Part shown: positions 58,759 through 64,000 of the stretch, in pieces
How positions within the stretch are numbered: position 1 is the first letter of the stretch
How the letters are laid out: each line of letters starts with the position of its first letter
Program-made: the position numbers and the translations under genes
NCBI GenBank assembly: GCA_040182905.1
Contig: JARQWU010000021.1
Coordinates: 1-64,000, forward strand
Origin: Barthelona sp. PAP020
Lineage: Eukaryota; Metamonada: BaSk clade
Length of the DNA stretch: 64,000 nucleotides
Direction of reading: 5' to 3'
Notes under the pieces: model-generated
What the model was told of the DNA's origin: nothing
Database searches by the model: none
What the model saw: only the letters and a program-made list of their open reading frames with translations

Positions 58759-60453
58759 TCAAAGTAATGTAGCCAATTGTTGAGTTAACAAAGAAACCAA
58801 TTCCTTCGCCAAATTACCCTGTTCTTTATATTTCACCCAATTGTACTTTTCAATTAAAGAAATTAATTGATTGTACGCTTGAATTCCTTGATAAATAAAT
58901 TTAGCCTTGATTTGATGATTGTTTGTTTCCATGTGAGTAAACAGATTAGCGACATTGAACAAAGCATTAATTAAAGGGGCAATCATATCATCGTCCACTG
59001 GACAGTCATTTTCAATAAGTGAAGGGTTTCTATCTTCCAAAACGCTCTTTACAAAATATTGAAAATGATGAATAGAGCTTAAAGCCAATTGATTTGTTTT
59101 TTCAACTGGTTGATTTTGGTAACTTTTGAAGTAGTACAATTGCAAAAGCGCATCAGCACAATCGACAGATAGAACACGAACTTCATCCAAAAAATACTGT
59201 GGATTTAATTGATTATACACTGCTTCAAGACTATTGACCCTTCTTCTCAAATACTTACACTTCACATTAACATCCCTCTCGACAAAAGAACAGTCAAGAT
59301 AACCATCAGCAATCTCTTTTGAAATGCGTACATTTTCCATTGCAAATGAATCAAGTGTAAAAAATTTTAGCGCTTTTGCTGAAGATTTTAAAGCCATAGA
59401 CAAATGAGATTTTGCCATCATTTCATCAACTTCTTGAACAACATCAATACAAGCCATGCTTCGCTCAATAAGAGAAGGTATTGTTTTATTGACATCATTA
59501 CTGCATCGATTGATTATTTGTTCTTTTAACTTTGTTAACTGTTCCAATTCCATTCGTGCCCTGGTCATGTGAATATTGGCAATGGCAATTTGTGTCTTTT
59601 CGCTGTCATCATCCAAAAGTGGTTGTATAACTTCCTCTGCTTCATTCATTAAATCTTCACACAATGAAAAATCTGTTTCAGCAAAAACTGTTGCAAGATT
59701 TAAAGCATTGTCCACCCATTCACGACGATCAAATCCTTTGGTAAATTCTCGTTGTCTTCTCAATGTTTCAAGCATTCTTTCTGCCGCATCTTTACTCTTT
59801 CCAGCTTGCATTAATGCTTGACCTTGACAAAACAGGAGTGTAGTGTATGCATTTTCTAAATCCAATTGACTCACTTCGGGAAAATTGCCAATTGACAACG
59901 TCTCCCAATCTTCATATATTTCAATACCTTTAGAAAGTTGATCCATAGTGAATTCACTGTCTTCAATGGAAAACCTTGCAATACCAAAACTTGTTACAAA
60001 CTTCATGAAATTAAAGGCAACATATTTAGTGTCCAAATGATTTCTCAATTGGGGGATAACAAAATCAAAAATTCTACATCCACGCGTTAATTCTTCAGTT
60101 GTAAGATAAACCAATGAAATCTTTCCCATTAAAACAAAAAACAGAACTTGAACATCTGCACATGTTTCATCTAACTGACATTGAGGTGCCATGAGGATAT
60201 CTAACAGATATGACATGGCACAAATCATCAAATCTCTTGCTTGATAGTGAAACTTATAAATCTGTTTTTGAGGTTGAGGTTGCTCTGCAATTTCATCAGC
60301 TCGATTCATTATTGTAATAATGTAGGCATTAATCACCTCAGCAGTATCGATTAATGGTCGATTGAATTCTTCATCAAAAATCTCTCTGTTTGGTTTGGAA
60401 ATATATTTCAATGCTTCTTCAATTCCTTTAAAAACATCCTTTGAAAACAACAT
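58759..60453 (-). CDS. KIFBP: KIF-binding protein (KIFBP/KBP)
   Basis: A 564-residue TPR-like solenoid that in animals binds motor domains of certain kinesins and blocks their microtubule attachment. Family segments: AAERMLETLRRQREFTKGFD then RREWVDNALNLATVFAETDF; SFVERDVNVKCKYLRRRVNS then LEAVYNQLNPQYFLDEVRVL, which mirrors the KIFBP 'R-x-L-x-x-L-N-P-Q-Y-Y' core; and the C-terminal helix KYKEQGNLAKELVSLLTQQL. Length is near human KIFBP (621). The frame can be extended to a GTG at 60477 but I take the ATG at 60453 (MLFSKDVFKGIEEALKY). It is divergent from the GET4-like gene, with 49 bases between starts. Confidence 0.83.
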   Translation of the reverse strand: MLFSKDVFKGIEEALKYISKPNREIFDEEFNRPLIDTAEVINAYIITIMNRADEIAEQPQPQKQIYKFHYQARDLMICAMSYLLDILMAPQCQLDETCADVQVLFFVLMGKISLVYLTTEELTRGCRIFDFVIPQLRNHLDTKYVAFNFMKFVTSFGIARFSIEDSEFTMDQLSKGIEIYEDWETLSIGNFPEVSQLDLENAYTTLLFCQGQALMQAGKSKDAAERMLETLRRQREFTKGFDRREWVDNALNLATVFAETDFSLCEDLMNEAEEVIQPLLDDDSEKTQIAIANIHMTRARMELEQLTKLKEQIINRCSNDVNKTIPSLIERSMACIDVVQEVDEMMAKSHLSMALKSSAKALKFFTLDSFAMENVRISKEIADGYLDCSFVERDVNVKCKYLRRRVNSLEAVYNQLNPQYFLDEVRVLSVDCADALLQLYYFKSYQNQPVEKTNQLALSSIHHFQYFVKSVLEDRNPSLIENDCPVDDDMIAPLINALFNVANLFTHMETNNHQIKAKFIYQGIQAYNQLISLIEKYNWVKYKEQGNLAKELVSLLTQQLATLL

Positions 60454-60502
60454 TGCAAAATTTGACAAAACAAACACAAAAACTTTTTTCAGTTTGTTTT
60501 CG

Positions 60503-61213
60503 ATGGGAAATCACAAAACTTTATTAAAATTAATCGAAAAAGCCAAAGAAAACAACGATTCTTACAATTTGGAGCAAAGATTAAGACAGTTAAGCAACAG
60601 AGTTGAACCTCAAATTGCTCATGATATTTACCTCAGTTATTTGCCGTTTTTCTTTGAAACCCATGATTATATTGCATTGAAGCGACTACTATGCAGTTTT
60701 GAAAATATTGTTAAAAATGTTGAATCACATTTTGAAACTATCGAATTTTTTTCAAAAGTAACGACACAATTGGAGGATATCGAACTGTTATCATGTATTG
60801 AAAACATTATTAATTCATTAAAATGTGACCATTTTACAAAAGATATCACTTTATTGGGTTGGTTTCAAATGAATAAATGTGTGGGAAAAATTGCAAGAAC
60901 TATCCTCCAATATTTACAAACAAATGGAATTGGTTTCACATATATTGATTCCCTCTTTGAATTATGGGAAGAAAAACACAACAAAAAAGAAGCTGAATTA
61001 ATGATTGTCAAGTTATTTGTCAAAGGAAGTCAAGCACCTTCAACAGAAATTGATCAGCTTTATGAAACTTGCCTAAGATTGCTTAGTTCTCCTTATTCAG
61101 ACTTTTTACAGTGTTATTATATTGCTTGTAACATTGGCGTGGATGATATAATCGAAAAAATTAAATCTCATTATCACCCACTTTTTGTGTTGGACAATAA
61201 ATTCTTTTCGTAA
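60503..61213 (+). CDS. GET4: GET4/TRC35-like protein (236 aa)
   Basis: An all-helical, TPR-like protein. The N-terminus TLLKLIEKAKENNDSYNLEQ, then RLRQLSNRV, resembles the GET4 opening where a helix pair begins with 'L..+++.G.YYEA.Q..R'. IALKRLLCSFENIV resembles the next helices, and the C-terminal LQCYYIACNIGVDDIIEKIK, SHYHPLFVLDNKFFS matches the GET4 end (Tyr-x-Pro, Asp, Phe). GET4 with GET5 hands tail-anchored proteins to GET3. Identity is low and the protein is shorter than human GET4 (327), so this is a tentative call. The ATG at 60503 is chosen; a longer frame from 60362 would run into the divergent KIFBP coding sequence. Confidence 0.5.
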   Translation: MGNHKTLLKLIEKAKENNDSYNLEQRLRQLSNRVEPQIAHDIYLSYLPFFFETHDYIALKRLLCSFENIVKNVESHFETIEFFSKVTTQLEDIELLSCIENIINSLKCDHFTKDITLLGWFQMNKCVGKIARTILQYLQTNGIGFTYIDSLFELWEEKHNKKEAELMIVKLFVKGSQAPSTEIDQLYETCLRLLSSPYSDFLQCYYIACNIGVDDIIEKIKSHYHPLFVLDNKFFS

Positions 61214-61260
61214 TTCATCTTTGTTTTTTACTATAGTTATTTTTTAAAGTTTATTGAGAA

Positions 61261-62649
61261 ATGGTAAGTACTCAAGAATTGTTTTTTATTCCTTTTATGG
61301 TTGATTCCTGTCAAGTAATTGCCATTGGAAATCTTGCTGACAATTATATACAAAACAGTGAAACAAAGTGTTGTTGTCAAAATGAAAAAAAGTCATTTGA
61401 CCAGGCATCAATTTACGATCTTCAAAACATAAGTCAAAAATGTTGTTTATGGAACACTATTTATGGATTTCCAGAAATATGCATTGTTTTAGGCGATATT
61501 AATCAAAAAATTTCAACCACGAATGATGAGTTTCGAGAAAAAGCATGCACATATTTTTGTATTGGTGTTGAAGATAATTGGCACCAAAAATTAGATTTGA
61601 AAAGACTTTCTTCATATTTAACCAAAAGTAAACCTGTTTTTGTTCAGTCATACATTCAAAATGAATGTGTTTATGATTTTTGCATGCAATTAAAAAAATT
61701 AGGTTTTGAATTTGCTGAATCTTATCAACTGGAAAAATCTACGTATGATTCTGTCAATTTTTTGTCAAAGTGTTATTTATCAAATATTTTGTTAGAATGT
61801 ACTGATTGTTGTGCAGTTGAAAGGCCTGAATATTACATTGCTGAAGATAAAAAAAAATTAATGAATATTGTGAGATATTTAGAAGGTGAATTTGTTGTTA
61901 AAGGGGCTTACGGATCAGGAGGATACTCCGTCAGCAAATTTAACACAGACGATGATGAAATTGCAAAAATGAAAGATTTTGAAGAATTTTTTCAACTTTT
62001 ATGTCTAAATCACCCCTCAGATTTTTTTGATTTTCACTTTCCTTTAGTTATTGAAAAATATATTAATTATGATTACTCAATTACTGTCGATGTTCAGCTT
62101 GATAATATTGGAGGAATCTGTTGGATAATTGGTTGTGTACGATTATCAGACCATTGTTTTTATCAAGGTGTTATTGGAGGAATTGAAGTTGAGGAGCAAA
62201 TACAGGTATTTTGTGCCAGATTTGGAAAGAGAATTTTCGACTTAGGCTTTCGTGGCTGTTTCAACGTTGATTTTTTGTTCTGTAACGATAGTGAGATGTT
62301 TCATGTTGTTGAAGCAAACCTTCGTCCGAGTGCTGTTTTTGATTTGACTTCCAATTTAACTGCTGAAAAATTCAGAATTGGTGTATGTTTTGATTACGCT
62401 TTTCTCAAAGAACATTTATCTTTGGATGATATTACTTACACAGTTGATTCTTGTTCCTATTTAAACAATTTAAAAGGAATAGTTCCTTCAATTGGTGCTT
62501 TTGATATTCATTGGTGTTCAATATCATTGTTTAGTATCTATGATCCTGATGTTTTGGGTTTTACTAGATTATTAGATTGTTTTGAAGAAGTTTTCAACCA
62601 ATTAAGTGGAAACGAAGTGTATTTTGACTATCCACCCTTCTTGATGTGA
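61261..62649 (+). CDS. ATP-grasp domain protein (462 aa), bacterial-like
   Basis: An ATP-grasp enzyme. The flexible Gly loop is FVVKGAYGSGGYSVSKF (about residues 211-227), followed by PLVIEKYINYDYSITVDVQL, GFRGCFNVDFLF and the metal-binding VVEANLRPSAVFDLTSN (about 351-367; Glu and Asn as Mg ligands). It lacks biotin carboxylase, carbamoyl-phosphate synthase or tubulin-ligase signatures. The first about 140 residues are Cys-rich (TKCCCQNEKKSFDQ; QKCCLWNTIYGFP) with no known domain. Such stand-alone ATP-grasp enzymes are common in bacteria (peptide or amide ligases). Substrates are unknown. Lateral transfer is possible. Note that the start reads ATGGTAAGTA, resembling a splice donor, but the frame is continuous. 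Confidence 0.7.
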   Translation: MVSTQELFFIPFMVDSCQVIAIGNLADNYIQNSETKCCCQNEKKSFDQASIYDLQNISQKCCLWNTIYGFPEICIVLGDINQKISTTNDEFREKACTYFCIGVEDNWHQKLDLKRLSSYLTKSKPVFVQSYIQNECVYDFCMQLKKLGFEFAESYQLEKSTYDSVNFLSKCYLSNILLECTDCCAVERPEYYIAEDKKKLMNIVRYLEGEFVVKGAYGSGGYSVSKFNTDDDEIAKMKDFEEFFQLLCLNHPSDFFDFHFPLVIEKYINYDYSITVDVQLDNIGGICWIIGCVRLSDHCFYQGVIGGIEVEEQIQVFCARFGKRIFDLGFRGCFNVDFLFCNDSEMFHVVEANLRPSAVFDLTSNLTAEKFRIGVCFDYAFLKEHLSLDDITYTVDSCSYLNNLKGIVPSIGAFDIHWCSISLFSIYDPDVLGFTRLLDCFEEVFNQLSGNEVYFDYPPFLM

Positions 62650-63195
62650 TTTTTTTCTTCTTCCATTTTATTTCTGAGTTTTTAATGTTGGTGATTGATT
62701 TCATTTTTCTGAAAAAGATATGTTAATAAAAGTGTGTTTTGGAAACACATGCATTTTTTTTTATTTTATAAAGAAATCACACCAAAAAGAAATTGAATTT
62801 ACCTTGCATAAATACTCTGTTACTTACTTGATAGTTCAAATAGGAAAATTATGATTGAAAATATTGGAATCGATCTTCCCAATCAAGTATAATAAACAAA
62901 ATTGGGCTTTTCTTGAAACCGTCTTATAGAAATGCTCAGGAAGTGAACGTAACATTAAAGAAACAGTCACTGCAAAACATTTCATTCCGAAGTCTTTTGT
63001 TAAAAACAAAAGATAAAGAATTTTTTTTTTTTTTCTCAAAATCTTCAAAATTTTCGAATTTTTCCAAATTTTCATTTTTTTGTCTTTTACATTTTCCATT
63101 TTTCTGGTTTTTTTTTGCGCTCCAATTTCAACTCTTTTTTTCATTTCTGCAGAAAAAAGAAAATTAACTTTAAAAAAAATAAATATTTTTTACAA
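62650..63195. other. Intergenic spacer between convergent genes, T/A-rich
   Basis: About 545 bases, rich in T runs (for example 63018-63034 and 63050-63115) that create Phe/Lys-rich false frames on both strands. No RNA gene or splice pair was noticed. Confidence 0.5.
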
Positions 63196-63969
63196 CTAAT
63201 AATTTGGGTTATATGTAAAATTATTTGCAGGGTCATATTCAAAATCGTTTTGGGGTGGCTGGTAGACATTAGATTCTTGAGGTTGATACGAGGGTTGTTG
63301 AATAGATTGTTGAATAGATTGTTGAATAGGTTGTTGATTCACATTCAAGTCATTCATTTGGGGTGAAAAAGTTGATTCATATCCATACGGCTCATAAATA
63401 GGTTGTGGTCCTGGTCTGGGAATATTTTCCACATTCTTTTTTGGTTTTTTGTTTTGGTTTTTTGCCTTTCCTTTAGGCTTCTTTCCTTGAAAAGCATCCA
63501 TAACTTGATTGGAAATATCCAAAGTAATATTATAACTAAATATAACTTTGTTTCTCCATCCATTTTTATGTCTGACTCTTATAATAGTTTCACCTTTAAC
63601 CACCATTTGAACCGGTCCAACATGAGAAAAACGTGAACAAAAAATTTTCAAATGTTCATTCATTTTTTCAACACGTTTTGACATTACTGATTGGGTTAAA
63701 AGATGCAAACCAACATAAAGTAAAATACCAACTATAACTCCAACATAAAAATGATTTTGTAGTAAAAGAAAACCTAAACCAGCAATAGCTGCCACAAGAA
63801 AGACACTACAATACTTGTTAAATGTGTAAACATCAAATCCTTTGATACTTTCAAGTTCAACAAGAAGATTGTCCCAATCATTTTCCGTAATAGCCACACT
63901 CAAAGGTGCAGGGAAATCTCGAGCATAACCACCACAACATTTGGGATATTCAATTACAATTGATGGCAT
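63196..63969 (-). CDS. Two-helix membrane protein with Gln/Asn/Pro-rich tail (257 aa)
   Basis: N-terminal cytosolic part (VIEYPKCCGGYARDFP; two Cys), two adjacent hydrophobic helices (CSVFLVAAIAGLGFLLL and FYVGVIVGILLYVGLHLL), a folded soluble segment (HVGPVQMVVKGETIIRVRHK), a basic stretch (GKKPKGKAKNQNKKPKK) and a Gln/Asn/Pro/Tyr-rich tail with a 12-base tandem repeat giving IQQSIQQSIQQ. A hairpin of two helices with a globular cytosolic region suggests a cytosol-facing integral protein of the endomembranes. No family was recognised. The ATG at 63969 is used; the longer frame begins with TTG. Confidence 0.7.
   Translation of the reverse strand: MPSIVIEYPKCCGGYARDFPAPLSVAITENDWDNLLVELESIKGFDVYTFNKYCSVFLVAAIAGLGFLLLQNHFYVGVIVGILLYVGLHLLTQSVMSKRVEKMNEHLKIFCSRFSHVGPVQMVVKGETIIRVRHKNGWRNKVIFSYNITLDISNQVMDAFQGKKPKGKAKNQNKKPKKNVENIPRPGPQPIYEPYGYESTFSPQMNDLNVNQQPIQQSIQQSIQQPSYQPQESNVYQPPQNDFEYDPANNFTYNPNY
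63256..63340 (-). repeat. Short Gln-rich tandem repeat inside the membrane protein
   Basis: A 12-base unit encoding I-Q-Q-(S/P) repeats three times (+ strand GTTGAATAGATT). It is likely slippage-prone and variable between strains. Confidence 0.6.
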
Positions 63970-64000
63970 TCGCTGCAAAAAAACTCTAAAAAAAAGTGAA

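Noticed and set aside
61261-61300. ATG followed by GTAAGTA at the ATP-grasp start as a splice donor
   Set aside because: No matching CTAA(C/T)...AG at 30-45 bases and the frame is continuous through it.
62836-63167. Lys- and Phe-rich frames in the 62.6-63.2 kb spacer
   Set aside because: Produced by T/A homopolymers on both strands; no conserved residues.
1-64000. Trichomonad-type initiator element (TCA-Y-W) before start codons as a lineage marker
   Set aside because: A few starts have TCATT or TCATA close by (2040, 6179) but most do not, so it cannot be used.
1-64000. tRNA, rRNA, CRISPR or transposon
   Set aside because: No T-loop consensus in the spacers, no regularly spaced repeats and no transposase or reverse-transcriptase motifs were seen by eye; a tRNAscan/Infernal run would settle this.

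Overview
The window comes from a compact, AT-rich eukaryotic nuclear genome. Forty-one coding regions or candidates are listed, all of eukaryotic type, alternating between strands with spacers usually of 30 to 500 bases. TAA, TAG and TGA are all used as stops, so the code is standard. Most genes have one uninterrupted reading frame. Four genes carry a single tiny spliceosomal intron of 38 to 41 bases with a (C/T/A)CTAA(C/T) branch-like motif a few bases before the 3' AG. Kinesin-2 accessory protein KAP3 and a KIFBP-like protein point to a flagellate. A CBL-interacting-type kinase (CIPK) and the short introns with the branch motif next to the acceptor fit an excavate/metamonad-like protist better than an animal, fungus or amoebozoan. 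This placement is inference, and the sequence alone does not name the genus.

Layout. 1-5.3 kb: tail of an acidic protein, a coiled-coil protein, proteasome alpha (PSMA7 type, one intron), a DUF2589-like protein (a family I know mainly from bacteria), and KAP3. An assembly gap fills 5532-5989. 6.2-10.9 kb: ARP5 of INO80, two small unknown proteins, importin alpha (one intron). 11-19.5 kb: a minus-strand run of UTP13, PP4 catalytic subunit, RPA1 and the E4 ligase UFD2. 19.7-25.8 kb: a tail-anchored Sec61-beta-like ORF without an ATG at its natural start, a CIPK-like kinase with a long Ser-rich tail and a perfect GLGG repeat, and GFAT with an altered isomerase loop. 26-37.6 kb: a 1030-residue orphan, CSE1, NOG2, a coiled-coil protein and a Ser/Glu-repeat protein interrupted by an in-frame TAG. 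38-50 kb: Polo kinase, a lipase-like hydrolase, a helical-repeat protein, RIO1, dolichol kinase, a kelch-BTB protein and a WD40 protein. 50.9-64 kb: UBR-type N-recognin, KRTCAP2 (7-base first exon), two adjacent BRX1 paralogues, SRP9 (intron, found by hand), a coiled-coil protein lacking an ATG, KIFBP, GET4-like, an ATP-grasp protein and a two-TM membrane protein.

Themes. Ribosome biogenesis is prominent (UTP13, NOG2, RIO1, two BRX1). ER targeting and N-glycosylation are represented by SRP9, GET4-like, the Sec61-beta-like ORF, dolichol kinase, KRTCAP2 and GFAT. Protein turnover is represented by PSMA7, UFD2 and UBR. There is no operon structure. Divergent pairs have start codons only about 45-80 bases apart (PSMA7/DUF2589, 8642/8685, 42925/43005, KIFBP/GET4), implying very short shared promoters. 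I saw no tRNA, rRNA, CRISPR array, transposon or virus-derived gene.
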